A DNA stretch of 64,000 nt, taken from the NCBI GenBank assembly GCA_963693085.1, contig OY856412.1, forward strand, positions 1,124,073,244 through 1,124,137,243, read 5' to 3'. A program made the translations under genes and the position numbers. The DNA comes from Alisma plantago-aquatica (Eukaryota > Streptophyta > Magnoliopsida > Alismatales > Alismataceae). Below, piece by piece: positions 20,718 to 35,700 of this stretch. Below the pieces are notes generated by a model. That model saw only the letters and a list, made by a program, of their open reading frames with translations, ran no database searches and was not told the origin of the DNA. Every line of letters starts with the position of its first letter. Position 1 is the first letter of the stretch.

Positions 20718-23700
20718 GTAAGGTCAACACTGGAACTTCTTTCATATAGTTATCATTTGTCTAGAAGTTAGTTACATTTTGACTAGTAGCTCAAAATCAC
20801 AAATGTCGCGTCGCTTCTCAAGTTATAAAGATGTGGTACATTAAGTGATCAAGGTTTCCTTGCAGCCAAAAGCTCTATCAAAACAAAAACCAACTTATGT
20901 AACTTTACAGTTGCTCCTTTCGCCATCTAGTGACACCGTGAGCAGTGCCCAACAATGGTGCCACTAGTCTTTGTGCTTCCCCCGTCATCTTTTATTCCCC
21001 TCTTCTCTTTACCGCTTCTTCCTGTCCACCTAACAGCAGCAACATGATGCTACAGAAGCAAGTCTAGGGAGGGAGGAGATGGGAAGGAGGGGAGAATTCA
21101 GATAGAATAAGGGGGAAGCGTGGTGGGGAGAATTAAGAGTAGATTAAGGGGACCGCGAGGATGAAGGGTAGTATTGCTACTAGCTATTGTAGGAATGGCG
21201 TGTGCTGACACTGGTGGCAAAGAGTGAAGGGGAAAACTAAAAATATAGCAATGGTAACAATCACTATATGCATATGTATACATAGATATATACACGTGTG
21301 CGTCTGCACACACATAGATGTAGGGGTTACCAACAACAATCAAAAGTGTCAGTTCAATCATTAATCAACAACACAGTCTATTTCCATCACAAAGCATCCT
21401 AAAGAAAGAAGAGAAATATTGGGATATAGTGTATATTCTTATTGTATTTCCTAACTAGTATGCACACACATAGATGTAGAGGTTACCAACAACAATCAAA
21501 ACTGTCAGTTCAATCATTGATCAACACACAATCTATTTCCATCATAAAGCATCCTAAAGAAAGAAGAGAAATATTGGGGCATAGTGTACATTCTTATTGT
21601 ATTTCCTAACTAGCTTTCATGTCTTCTTTAGTATGATGTAATTAGGGCCTAAGTGTTTTAGGCTCATTAGGTTTTTGTCTCATTCCTTTGTTTCTCTTCC
21701 TATCCTATGTATTGGAGAGGCTTTGTCTAATTTAATAACAATGTTATTGTTCGCTACTTTGCATATGGTATAATAGCAGGGTACCTAGCAACCACTACCG
21801 TCGCCACCCAACCGAGTTCCAATCAGTCATCATCTCTAAGCACCGATCATTACCGTGGTAGTCACTCAAGATGTTAGTAGTTGCACCTAGAGGAGGACTT
21901 CCCCTCTTCAATCCCACTCCTTTTCTCCAACAAGATGATCTAGTGAAGTAGGGCCGGCGTTTTTGACAATGTTATACCTTGAAGAGTGTTTTTTCAGAAA
22001 GCTGTGCGACATATCTTTTATGGTCCTCCATGACCGCCTACTATAGGGATCTATCTACCCCTCTGTTGATATGATCGAATGTTTCCAACATATTGGAGAT
22101 CCATAGAGATTCCCACCACTTGCATGCCGTTTATAACACTTTTTGTTGTTGCACCTCCAGACACAATAAGTCGATTCTCCACTGCTTTAACCATGATCTG
22201 CTGATCAACAACACATGACATGTCACATGTCCTTTACAAGACACATCGTGTTAGTCTCGAAACGACATGTTCCATTAGAGACACGACTAGCCAAGAAGCT
22301 GCTAAGCCTGCTATCACCTCGAGTGACCCCCGACACCCCATGTCATATCCTAGACATGGCCTGTTTCTTCTTTGATATGATGTCTCTAATATTGTGTTGC
22401 AACATTATAATTTTGTTTCTTGACACCCTGTGTCAAATCTAGGACATGGCGTGTCCTGACGAACACAACATATCCTCTCAGAGACAAAATGTGTCCCTGT
22501 AGTGCTGCTACTGACGAACTTTATTCCTATGATCTCTTCTTCTTTTACGTAGGTTGTTGAAACGTACTCAAGGTCTGTAACTTTGGTCAAATTTAATGGA
22601 TCGAATTATATACGATGGACATGTTCCTTCCAAATATACATGCACTCCTTTGGAAAAATTGAATCATCTCACCAAGCCACCACCTACTAAAGATGAAGCT
22701 TCAGGTAAGAAAGGAGAATACAAGAAGTTTTAGAGAATGATTCTCTAGTTTTGTCATGAATTCTGAACAACTGTGAGCCTAATATCTCCACAAATCTCAT
22801 CTTCATTGAGACAACCAAGGAAACTTGGGATAATTCACCCAAGCATATTTCAAGAAAAGAAATGCATCTAGTATTTTTAATTTGTATAAACGATTGCAGT
22901 CCATAAAGTTGGAGGATACCCCATCTTTTGCGTCATATTTTGATAATTCCAAGGGGATTTGGGAGAACTCAAGGTCTACTATCATCTCAATAGTAACCTT
23001 TCTGAACTACGAAGGTAACACGATGAGGTACAATTGTGTCGGTTTTGTGCTTCATTGCCATTAGGATATGAGGCCTTCTGCCTACAAATTCTTGCTTTCG
23101 AACAGCTACCCACCTAGACGATATCTACCTGTGTCTAGCTAGACTAATACCTACTATTACTGAGGAGGATGCTTTCCATGTTGCTTCTAGACAGGGTCGT
23201 GGTATAGCAGGACGTGGACGTGGAAGATGATCCAACTTTATTGACAAAGGGTCTACATTTTCCAATCAGCAGTACTGCAATTTATATAAGAGGTCTAATC
23301 CTACCAAATCAAGGTTGGAAGAAGCGTGTTAGGTCTGAATGGGCTAATCAAGTAAAATTGTTGCAGTCGATGGGGAATCTACATCTACTTAATGTTGTGG
23401 TAATAATCAAATAGATACTCTTGTCTCTACTAATCTTGATAAGTTTCTCAAGGCCGCCTCTTTGTCTACGCCATCCCATCAAGCAAATATTGCTCGACAC
23501 TCTGGTGATTGTAATTGCCTTTAAACTCATTATTAATCAAAAGATGATTGGATCATTGATTCCGATGCTACTACCCATATGAATGGTAATATGAAACTAT
23601 TTTTCCTTTTGAGGAAGTCCACACCATCCTCCTGTGCGAGTAGTTGGTGGCTCTACTATTATTGGGATCGGAGACGAGTACTCCCGATATACTTAAATAT

Positions 23701-26700
23701 GTTTGATTTGTTCCTAAACTCACACTAGACTTAATGTGTATTGGCAAAATTACCAAGAATTTGAATTGTAATGTAACCTTCGTTTACGTCATCTCTACTA
23801 GGATATGGCTATCTAGGATATCAGGACGAAGGAGACGATTTGTGGGGGGGGGGGGGGTTATGATGGTAGAGATGATTAGTCGTAATCGTAGACATTGTCA
23901 AATTTTCATGCTACTGCACTTGTTTCTCAATCTACCTTGCTTCATAAATGGCATTTACGTCTTGGTCCTCTATTCTTTGCAAAGTTAAAGTCCTTAATTG
24001 TAGTCTTTCATCTGAAGTTTTTAACGTCAGTCTTGCCAACTTAGTGAACATCATCATTTGGTGTTTCCTTTGCATAGTGATAGTAGTCCAAATTTGTTTT
24101 ATTTGATCCATTTTGATAATACCAGACCCTGTTATACTGCTAATCGTACAAGTGTAGAATATTTTGTCACCTAAATTATGTTCCAACAATGGAACCTGAA
24201 TTATGTTCCAACATTGAACTCTTGTCCCTGGTGACATCCCAATGGCATACTGGTCTTTATACTCTTGTAGGATCCTGAAATCGGATTCAAAAATTGTTCT
24301 TGATGTTAATGATGCACTTAATTTTCTATCTTGTTCAAGAAATAAAACAGGTTATACAATTTTCCCAAAATGAATAAACTCCAAACATTATAAAAAATCA
24401 AAGCACCACTAAGCCAATTAATCATTATAACCCATGTACCTAACATTTAAACTGATTGTCTAGACATAAATAAACAACTAAAACATGGAAATTTACAAAG
24501 AAGTCCTAGAATTGAAAGCTTATGAATTAAATATTCAAATGAACTAATTGGCTTTGTAGGTTGTTTGGACGTGAACCACGAGCGGAACACAGTTCTTGTC
24601 CTGCATCGTAAGTTTTGCAGCTCAATGAGTGATCAATGTTTGTTTTCCACTATGGTGGTTGTGATGCCTCCCTTCTATGTTGGTGACAACATCATCATGG
24701 ATAATTTAACCAACGTAGGGAATCCAGATGATGATTTTGTTTTATCTTAGTTTGTGATGTGGGGCCTTGACCCACTTACGCATTTCTCACACATGTATGA
24801 ATGACGTAGTGATACATCATAGGGTCTTCATCTATCCCCATAAAACTACAAAAGAGGAATCTTCAATTGACGATGATGCTTCAATCAAGACTAGTGACAA
24901 GTTGTTGCCTACCTCTTGCATGTATTGATACATGAGAGTATGCCTACGACAAATACTTAATATATGGTAGCATTCTGATACCTACACTTTACCAACCAAT
25001 ATCTCATATGTTGTGGATTTGGTTACACAACTTGACACACCTAGAGCTTTATTTATATGTAGTGGAACAATTGCTCATATGTTCAACACATTTACCTTGA
25101 TCTAGATTATTCTTGCTTTGTTTGACTATTGATTACTACCAGATGCACATCAGCTAATTGTCTTCACATTGGGATACTTGCTAAAATTATTAGTAGTTTC
25201 TTGTTCTTGGCTTGTATGATATCTTGTTAGACTAAGAAGAAACACACGTTGACACCCACCTCTAAGGTGGAGCACAAAGCTCTATAGAAGCGTCATGTAA
25301 GGAGTGGGACCCAGAGGGGATCTACTCCCTACTAAAATTTGAAGAATAAAACATCCATTCCAAACATACTCAAAATGTATGATAGAATAAGTGTAAAATT
25401 TTCAAATTTCAAATGATGGTATACAAAATACCAAAGTATAGCAGCGGAATAAAAGTTTCATGACTATAATCAATTTTACAAAAGTACATCATAATCTCCC
25501 ACCTAGGGTTTACATAGTGATTTCATCATAAAGATCTAGTAGAGGGAAATCCAAACCATATCAAGTTTGTCTCCAAGCATCAACTCCTTAAGTTAGGTCC
25601 ATGTTGATTGCCATGTTCTCCTTGACCTACACCTGGGGTTGGAAGCATACCCCAGCAAGAGGAGAAAAAGTAGATGACATCGGCAAAAGGTTGGTATGTG
25701 CATACTAAAAAGGTAATTGAGCATTATATGGAATAAAGGACACAATTAACAATGCTTCCCATAGAAAAGGAAAGGACTACCCAAAGTGGGCATGAAAGAG
25801 GAGAATGATAAACGATGAATAAAACGAAGAATACTTTTCATAAAACAATCATAAAAGTGGTGCCACAAAAGCACCCATAATCTTTGGGCACAAAACCCAT
25901 CACTATAATAACCACATGCATGTATGTGAGATAAACATAGCACTAGAACAATATAAAGACAAAGGTGGCCAAGCCTCATAAACTTGAAACCTGATAGAGA
26001 ATGACACATAACCAAACTCCCAATATAAAAAGTGTGGGCCAAGCCTCATAAACTTGAAACTCGGGTATGGGGCACATAACCTCCATCCCCAAAAATATAA
26101 TCAGGACACAACCCAAAAAACCAATGCAATTACACTACTCTAGGGGTACTGAATCACATAACATGCTTAATGTAGAGGCTAGTATAAAGTATAGTCAGAA
26201 TAAACAAGATTTGTCACCACATAAATTACAATAGAAGCAACAACCACAAAAGTGGGCAAAAAGAGCATGTATTACCAAGTAAAGTTCAACCATGAAACAA
26301 TATATAGGATAGAGTCCAAAAGAATGTCCTTCGTAATAAATTGATAACAAGATCAGAAACAATAAGGTATCCCACAAGAAATATGTTCTCAAAAGAGAAA
26401 GGAATATTGTGTAGGTTGATTGTCCATAGGGGACCAAGAGAAAGATAAAAATGTGTTGATTGCTCAAAGGAATAATAGGGGATGCAAACATACCTCTCAT
26501 CAGAGCTAAATAAGTCAAAGTCAGTCCTAATTTCAAGTCTAGGTCTCCAAAACACCTATTAAACATATATGTAGAATTAGGGTTAACTTCACATTAATTA
26601 CTCAAAATCCTAAAATTCACCTTTTTATTATTATTGAATTAGATTATCAAAACCATACCATCTTGTTGGTTATATTTTTCTGAGTTCAAAACATATCTTT

Positions 26701-29700
26701 ATTTTTCGGATGTATGTTTTTTTAGTTACAAATTTTAGAAGATCTAGTCAATTATATAAATCCATAAAAAATCACTTATGTAATAGATTGGAATTAGGCA
26801 ATGAGACCAATACCATTAGATAGAGAAAAATGCCACGATTACAAAACATATTTTACTTTATTTTTAAGGCTTACCCGTTAATTACTATTAAGTATTAATT
26901 ATAGAAATTCCGACCAATCAGAATATTCGGAAAAGCCACATATATAGCATTATATGTATCAAAACGAAACTGAGTTGGCCCAGTAAGAACTTGCCACCTC
27001 CTCCGCTCCAAATCCGACCTGGTGAACTGCTCTCTCGCGAGCAAACCAAAAGCAAATTTGGGAAAGTCGAAATTGCCCAAGGACGCGCGACAAAAATGGA
27101 ATTCGTGAAAAGGGCAAACACAGAAGATCATATCTGGTATTGTTCTTTGTCGAGTAGAACTTGGAACAAAGAACCTGGAAACTCAAGCTCCCGATCAAAC
27201 CCCGATCTCGGAGAGGAAACCATGGAAACTGACGATGCCTCTGAGTTCCTAAAATCAATCTGAACTCAATGAGCATAGACTTGAGGCAAGGAAAAAGATG
27301 TAGATCCCAATGGGGTTCCCTGCCATGAAAGCGTAAGGGGAGAGAAATCTGAAGTTAACGAATCAAGTTACTGAGCAAGAAGCCAACAAAACATTGATAA
27401 CGACTATATGTAGTCACGATGGAATCAGGGGCACCGTTCTAGTAGTTCCGATGACAGGAACTAGCCCAAACTTGAAGGCACTATCGTCGGAAAACAGGGC
27501 AAGATGGTCAGATTCTAGGGAAACACTAATGGATTTAGAACGCGAGGGGGTTCTTAAATCAAAAGAGAGTGCTTGGTATGGGCATGCTTACCATGGGTTC
27601 AACTGGCCTACAACTGTCAGAGTTGTCCAGTAGGAGGCAGAGTAGAAGACGACATAAGTTGAGTTCACAACATCGATTCTGGTAGCCCAAGGAGCAATTG
27701 ACAGCGCAGAAGGACAAATCAAGGTCTGGCGGTGGATTCTGGGTGGCCATATAGGGTTGCGACACAATGTGTAAGGGGTGTGCAGTATCATGGCGTCGAG
27801 AGAGGGGAAACGATGATTTAGGGGTTTCTTATGTAGTGCTCATCATGGCTATTTTGAGCATGGTACAAAATTTCGATCGAAATTGCAAAATTTCGATCGA
27901 AATTGCAAAATTTCGACCAAAATTTCCGATTTTTTTCAATTGGACATCGAAACGCTGATACGCAGGGATACGTTCGTCATTTCGGGAAATATTTCGCTCT
28001 GCGGTCGAAATTTCGCAAAAGCGGCGGGGTTTCGGTGCAAAAAGCCCAGTTTGGGCCTTCAAATCGCGAAATGGCTGCACAACACAGTCACTTTTTCGCG
28101 AAACAGTGTTCCGCGGACAGCTGCTGCTGGGGTTTGGTGATTTTTGCGATTTTCTTGGGATTTCTTGCTCCCTGAGGCTTCTCTACTTGATTCTAAGGTA
28201 TGTAACCCCTCTTCCTAGCCCATCTATTCCTCCTCCTAACTCTACTCTCATTTAGACATAGCTTAATAAGAACTCCGAAAATCCTAAATTTCTAAGTGAG
28301 ATTTCTCTTTAAAATCTCAAGATCTTGAAGTGAAACTTGTACATCTAAGAAACAATAGTGTGAAATACATACTACACTTATTTTGAAAATCTAATTGTTA
28401 CAATATATGTTTTCTATATTCTGTTATTTATTTTGTTATTTGTTTATTCTGTATGGACCTCTCTGTAATTGTCACAGTGTTATATATATGAGGGTGCACA
28501 CTTTGTGCAACCCTATGCTCTCTGAAACCCTGATTATCTACATGGTACCAGAGCAGGTCCCGACCTAGGGCCTCTCTCTCCCTCCCTCCCTCTCCGGCGC
28601 CGCCCCCCCCCCCCCCCCCGCGCCCGCCGCCGGCAGGCCAGCAGCGGCCGTCGCCCGCCCAGGCGCAGCAGCCCGCCGCCGGCTCAGGCCAGCAGCAGCG
28701 CCGCCGCCGCCGGGGGCAGCAGCTCCAGGCGCCGCCGCCGCCGGCACAGGCCAGCAGCCGCGCCGCAGCCGCCGGGGGCAGCAGCACCGGGCGCCGCCGC
28801 CGGCAGCAGAGGCGGTCTCCGCCGCCGCCGCCGGGGCAGGTCAGCCCGCCGGCTGGCTCCCTCCCTGGCCTAGCCTACCGTCTCCCGCCGGGTCCCGGTC
28901 CGTCTACTCTCCTGGCTTGGTGCTCCGCTAGTGCTTGAGCAACCGTTGGTGTTGTTCGCACAGCAGGTGCGCTGCCGGGTTGGTAGATCTGGCCTAGTTT
29001 CGTCTTCCGGGGGAGATCGGTACGTTGTTCGGCTAGAGCCTTCGTCGGTTCGTGTTTGTTTGTACCTGCCTGCCCGTGCAGGCTTCGGCCTCCGGGTCCT
29101 CTACTACACCTTGGTGTAGTCTGTATGTGAGAGGTCCCGTGTGATCTTCTACCTGCCTGTCCTGCCTGACTGCTGTGCCTGCCTTCATGATGGCGTCCTC
29201 GACTGATGATCTGCGTCGTCAAGTTACTACGGTCAAACTTGACGGGCGCAACTACCAGCTGTGGGTCTGTTCCTTTGTGATTTATGCTAAATCACAAGGG
29301 AAATATTCCCATCTCATTCGGGCCGGTCCACCACAGCCTGCTGAAGATGCTGATTTGAAGGACGTCAAAGCCTATGATGATTGGGTCCGTGATGACTCAA
29401 CAGTGATGACTTGGATTCTCAACAGCTCGGTTGAGAAGATTAGTGTGACTCTTCTCCGATTACCTACGGCGAAGAAGATGTGGGATGAACTTGCTGGCAC
29501 CTTCTCTCACAGCCAGAATCCGAAGAAAGTGTTTGATATCAACAAGCAGCTTAGTCGTCTCACCTTCACTGGTACTGATATCGCAGATTACTTCTCTACG
29601 TTCACCGGGTTGTGGGGTGAACTGGAGACGTATCATCCCTTGTCCACGGATTTGGCGACTATGCGCAAACAGCGCGATGAGCTACAGCTGGTTCAGTTTT

Positions 29701-32700
29701 TGAGTGGCTTGCCTGACTCCTATACTGGAGTTGTGGATCAGATTCTGGCTGGTGATCCACTGCCTTCCCTTCGGAGTGCCTACCAGCGTCTTCTGCGTCT
29801 TTCCTCCCCGACACCAGATGTTGGGGAATCTACTGCCTTAGCTGCCTGGGGTGGTCGTGGCCGTGGTCGCGGTCGTGGTCGTGGCCACTCTTCTGAGGGA
29901 CGTCCTCCTCTTGGTGCGGGGCGTGGTCGTTCTACTACTGCTGGGCGTGGGGCCCCTCCTGCTACCACTGCTGCTGCGAGACCTTCGCCTGGATCCCGTT
30001 TGTGTTCTTACTGTGGTCGGACGAACCACATTGAAGAAAAATGCTGGGAGAAGTATGGGAAGCCTGAATGGGCAAACACTGTTACTGATTCTTCCACTGC
30101 TGCTTCTGAGGGTGCTACACATCCTCCTACTTTAGACACTGCGGACACTACTACTGCTGACTACATCCGGGCTGAAGTCGAACGTCTTCTTTTGGAGCGT
30201 GGTGGTTCCTCTTCTGACGCATCCACGAGTGGAGCTCATGCTGCTCATACCGGTTATGATACTGCTTTTTTGAGTTCACATTTGCCACCTTCATCTGGTA
30301 ATAATAAATGGGTGATTGACTCTGGTGCATCCTCCCATATTTCTGGAAATCGGGCTTTGTTTAAGTTTATCTCTACACCTGCTCATAAATCTACAGTTAT
30401 GGTTGCTGATGGATCTAGATCTTCTGTTTCTGGCATTGGGGACATTATTTCTCAGTCTTTTATCAAATCTGCCTTATATGTGCCTAACTTTCCTATGAAT
30501 TTATTATCTGTGAGCAAACTTGTCAAGAATCTAAACTGTAGCCTGACATTCCGTCCTGGCTCTTGTATTTTTCAGGACCTTCTCACGAGGATGAAGATTG
30601 GTGGGGGGTATGAAGGTGCTGACGGTCTCTACTACTTGGACGAGATGCCAAAGTCTACTAAAGCTTCAGCTCTATCTGCATCAGTTTCTACTTTACAGTG
30701 GCATTACCGACTGGGACATCCTTCTTCTGACAAACTGCGCCATTTATTTCCTGATATGAGTAGCTGTAGTCTTCAGTGTGAGTCTTGTCAACTGGGTAAA
30801 CAGACTAGATCGGTATATCCGCGGCGCAGTTCTATGAGCAGCAGGCATATTTTTGATATTGTCCATTCTGATGTGTGGGGACCATGTAATGTACCAAGTG
30901 TGTCTGGTTATAGATACTTTATTTTGTTCATTGATGAATTTTCACGGACTACTTGGCTTTTTCTGTTGAAAAGTAGATCCGAGGTACTATCCACAATAAA
31001 GTTCTTTTTTGCTGAAATTAAAACTCAGTTTGGTGTGCCTGTTAAAATTTTTAGAACTGATAATGCTTTGGAGTTTGTTCAAAAAGATGTGGACTGTTTT
31101 TGTAAAACTGTTGGAACTTTACATCAAACCTCTTGTGCCTATACACCACAACAGAATGGTGTTGCAGAAAGAAAGAATCGTCATTTATTAGAGGTGGCCC
31201 GCACTATTATGTTACATTCACATGTTCCTCGTTCTTATTGGCCAGAAGCGATTATGACTGCTTGTTTTCTTATTAATCGTATGCCCTCCTCGGTTATTGG
31301 TAACAAAATCCCATTCCAAGTTTTACATCCGGAGGCACCCCTGTTTTCTGTTCCTCCACGGATTTTTGGTTGCACGTGTTTTGTCCGTCTTCTTGGCCCG
31401 TCTTCTGATAAGCTCTCGCCTCGTGCAACTAAATGTATTTTCTTGGGGTATTCGAGGACTCAAAAAGGCTATCGCTGTTATAATCCTACTACGAGAAAGT
31501 GGTTGACCAGTAGTGATGTGGTGTTTTTTGAGGACACTCCTTTTTATTCATCTGCGGGGGAGAATTTGCAACCAGATATCATTGCACCACCATTGCCGAT
31601 TCTGTCTGATTGTGTACCTGAGACTGTTGATACTGAGATACCGGTTCGTCCCCAGCTCCGTGTTTATCAGCGCAGGAACAAGGCACCTTCTTCCCATGTA
31701 CCCCCCCCAGCCGACCAATCTTCACCTCCAGAAGGTTCTGCTACTCCTGAGGTACAATCTGATTTACACATTCCTATTGCACTTCGCAAAGGAACTCGTT
31801 CCTGCACGTCTCATAGTATTGCTCATTTTGTATCTACTGACCACCTCACTGCTCAGGCGCGTGATTTTGTACATGCCTTATCTGCTATTACTGTTCCTAA
31901 GTCTATTCAGGATGCTCTGCGGAGTACAGCATGGACTTCTGCTATGCAGGATGAGATGACAGCTTTGACTGATAGAAACACTTGGGAGCTGGTGGATCCT
32001 CCTCCTCAGTGTAAGCCTGTTGGTTGTCGCTGGGTTTACACTGTCAAATATCAACCGGACGGTACTGTTGAACGGTTGAAAGCTAGATTGGTTGCCAAAG
32101 GATATACTCAGACCTACGGCATTGACTATTTTGAGACGTTTTCTCCTGTTGCTCGCTTGAATTCTGTTCGAATATTGTTATCTGTGGCTGTAAATTCTGA
32201 CTGGCCTCTTCTACAGCTTGATGTGAAGAATGCTTTCTTATATGGTGATCTGCAGGAAGAGGTTTACATGGAGCAACCTCCTGGGTTTGTTGCTCAGGGG
32301 GAGTCTCATAAAGTTTGTCGGCTTAAAAAATCTATTTATGGGCTTAAGCAAAGTCCACGTGCCTGGTTCGATAAATTAAGCAGGATTCTTTCTGATTTTG
32401 GCTTTCTACGATCTCAAGTGGATCATTCTGTCTTCACAAAGAAAACATCTGCAGGGATTATTATTCTGATTGTCTATGTAGATGATATCATTATTTCAGG
32501 CAGTGATTCTGCAGGTGTTCAGGCCACAAAAACTCATTTGGGTAAGCATTTTGCTACCAAAGACTTGGGCAGATTACGATACTTTCTGGGTATAGAGGTT
32601 TCCAGGAATTCTAGTGCTCTTGTATTGTCCCAGCGGAAATATGTACTTGATATCTTGCAGGAAACTGGTATGATGGGAGCAAGACCTTCAGATACTCCTA

Positions 32701-35700
32701 TGGATCCCAATGTTGATTGGGACGATGATAATTCACCTATGTTTTCTGAGCCAAAGAAATACAGGAGACTTATTGGGAAATTGATTTATCTGACTGTTAC
32801 TCGTCCTGATATTACTACTGCTGTGGGTCTTCTGAGCAGGTACTTAGACAAGCCCAGACAGTGTCATTGGGATGCTGTATGTCACATTCTGAGATACTTA
32901 AAAGGGGCTCCTGGCAAAGGTTTGCATTATAAGAAATCTGGACACTGTAAACTTGAAGGCTATTCTGATTCAGATTATGCGGGCAGCAGGATTGATAGGA
33001 AATCCACTTCTGGCTACTGTACCTATGTAGGGGGTAACTTGGTGACTTGGAGGAGCAAGAAACAAAATGTTGTAGCTCGCTCCAGTGCTGAAGCTGAATA
33101 CAGGGCTATGGCCCATACTGCTTGTGAACTTCTCTGGGTGCGCTCTCTTTTGCATGAACTTGGGATTGAATCTTCTTATGCGATTCCGATGCACTGCGAC
33201 AATCGAGCTGCTATTTTCATTGCCAATAATCCTGTTTATCATGAGCGCACCAAGCATATTGAGGTGGATTGCCATTTTATTCGAGAGTCTGTTCTGGCTG
33301 GGAAAATCTGCACTCCTTTCACGAGATCTGAAGATCAAGTTGCTGATGTCTTCACGAAACTTCTGGCTAAGAAGCATTTCTGCACACTGGTGGACAAGTT
33401 GGGCATGATTGATATCTATGCTCCAACTTGAGGGGGAGTGTTACAATATATGTTTTCTATATTCTGTTATTTATTTTGTTATTTGTTTATTCTGTATGGA
33501 CCTCTCTGTAATTGTCACAGTGTTATATATATGAGGGTGCACACTTTGTGCAACCCTATGCTCTCTGAAACCCTGATTATCTACACTAATCAATATATTT
33601 TGTATTTATACACAAAATGGCTAAAAAAAGCTTTTTTTTTAATGAAATTTCTTATATATTTTTTATTTTTCACTTATGTAACCCTAAATATATTACACTA
33701 GTAGACTTATACCATAAATGCTAACTAATTTCAGTGTTACAAGTTCAATTTGTATATTTATACCAATATAAATATTAATTCCAGACCTTAAATTAAACAA
33801 ATATTATAAAAATGAATTAATAAAAAATAAAAATGATGAACTACTTAGTTATACTTTGCCCTTCTAAGTTTCTAACATGCAATTTTAGGCTTTAGTAACT
33901 AGTTATGGTTTATTTATACACGTGTTGATTTGATGTGATTATTTTTTCATGTTTTTATTTTTCTAAATTGTAGTAGATGGGTTCTTCAACTGGCGATAGT
34001 GATGGTGGAAGGAGAAATGATGGTGGTAGAAATGCAAAGGTCACTGATTTTGTATGGGCTCATTGTGAGTAAGTTCTTGGCACTAAGCAACAAGTGATTT
34101 GCAAATATTGTACCAAGAAAATAGGTTGTGGGGGGATTACAAGATTCAAATCCCACATTGTTGGCGGTGATAGGAACGTGGCAATGTGCAAGCAATGTCC
34201 TCAAGGAGTGAGAGCCGACTTCAAGGAAATGATGAGTCAGAAGAGAAACATTCGTCAACATCAACAAGAACCTGACCAACTCACGGTTGATACCCTCTTT
34301 GAGTATGGGAGAGGAGGTTCTTCTGCCGAGTCTGACTCAGATGTAGATTATCCTGAAGGTTATATCACCTCCCAACAACGCCGCATGTATCGCAGGGCGC
34401 TTAGAGATTCTAAAAGGCAAGCATGGGAGAGAGACCAACATGATTCATATAGGAGGGGCATTGGCCCATCTATTTTTGAGCATGGTGGAGGCAGTGGTGC
34501 ATGTCATGCAGCTGGTTACCGTTCAGGAAGAGCATCCATCCCCATAGTTGACTTAGGAGATGATAGTGATACGCCTGCCCAAGTGAAAAGAAAGAAAGGG
34601 ACAATTGATAGCCTATTCAGATCTCACAACACAACAAGAGGTAGGTTGGGTGTAGATGTAGACGAGCTAGGTATGAGAAGGCCAAAACCAGTACAACAGA
34701 AGTTGAAATCTATTTTTTCTGGTGCAAAGAATAAGGTTGGCAAAGTAGTAGGTAAATTCTTCTTTGCCCATGGAGTCCCTGCACACGTGGCTACTGACCC
34801 ATACTTACAACACCTCTTGAGAACTGCAGGGGAGGCTGGACCGGGTGTTAAAGCCCCCACTGCATATGAGCTTATGAATGTCTACCTTCCTGAACAAAAA
34901 TTGGAGATCCAAAAATGGATTGAGAATAAGAAACAAAGGTAACTAAGCTTATTTCTTTATTATCCATTCCATTCTTGATTGTTGAAGTCTTCAAGACTTT
35001 GAGGTTTTAACTCTACATCTACTTTTTGTTTCTTGTACTTGTAGGTGGGAATCTTATGGTGTGACATTAATGGATGATGGTTGGACAACTGGAACTAGAA
35101 AACAGATCATCAACTTTCTTGCCTACTGTAATGGATCCACCATTTTCCTTGGATCTGTAGATGCTTGTGCTGAGGCTCGAACTGCTAGATACATATCTAA
35201 ATTGATGAAGAGGTATATAAAAGAAGTTGGTGTGGAAAATGTGATTCAAATTGTAACTGATAATGGAGCCAATTTCAAGAAAGCTGGAAAGTCTTTGATG
35301 GATAAGTTTCCACTCTATTGGACTTGTGCAGCTCACTGCATTGATTTGATTCTGAAAGATATAGGTGAGTCATATGTGATATATGTTTGACTCCTTGACT
35401 CCTTGTATTCCAATTTCCAATTCCAAATGACTTAGTGTCATTATTTGATTTCATACTCTGTTTTGTTCAAATGTAGGTGGGTTGTCGCATGCAAAAAATT
35501 TGATCATTGAAGTCAGGAAAATCACAAGCTTTATATACAATCGCTCATTTCTTTTAGCTGCTATGAGGAGGGAGTATTATGGTGGTGACTTGGTGCGACC
35601 AGGAGTCACCCGTTTTGCTTCCAATTTTTTGGCGTTGCAAAGTCTGAAGTCAAAGAGAGATGGGTTGAGAAAATTATTTTTCGGAGTTGAATGGAGTTCA

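Larger units (their letters stand above)
28396..33585 (+). mobile_element. Intact-looking young Ty1/copia element, 5190 bp
   Basis: Two 147-bp LTRs (28396-28542 and 33439-33585), identical by eye, start TGTTACAATATATG and end GATTATCTACA. CTAAT is duplicated at 28391-28395 and 33586-33590. PBS 28543-28554, leader to 29186, one open gag-pol frame 29187-33431, PPT 33430-33438. All parts needed for transposition are present and in order. Identical LTRs mean recent insertion, but 147 bp is short, so the age limit is loose. It lies in the leader intron of the hAT gene, which itself lies in the dioxygenase intron. Confidence 0.96.

Noticed and set aside
22215..22590. ACATGTC/GACATGT-rich stretch as a regulatory array
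   Set aside because: Motif copies are irregular and lie in the leader of a decayed copia; no consistent spacing.
27875..27932. CRISPR-like short repeats
   Set aside because: Only two full tandem units without spacers, in a plant genome; better read as transposon subterminal repeats.
28428..28787. 119-codon Ala/Gly-rich frame on the minus strand
   Set aside because: Caused by the CCG/CAG low-complexity leader of the young copia.
1022..33590. The same CTAAT target duplication for the large and the young copia as a sign of a shared site preference
   Set aside because: Two cases of an AT-rich 5-mer are expected by chance in this AT-rich DNA.
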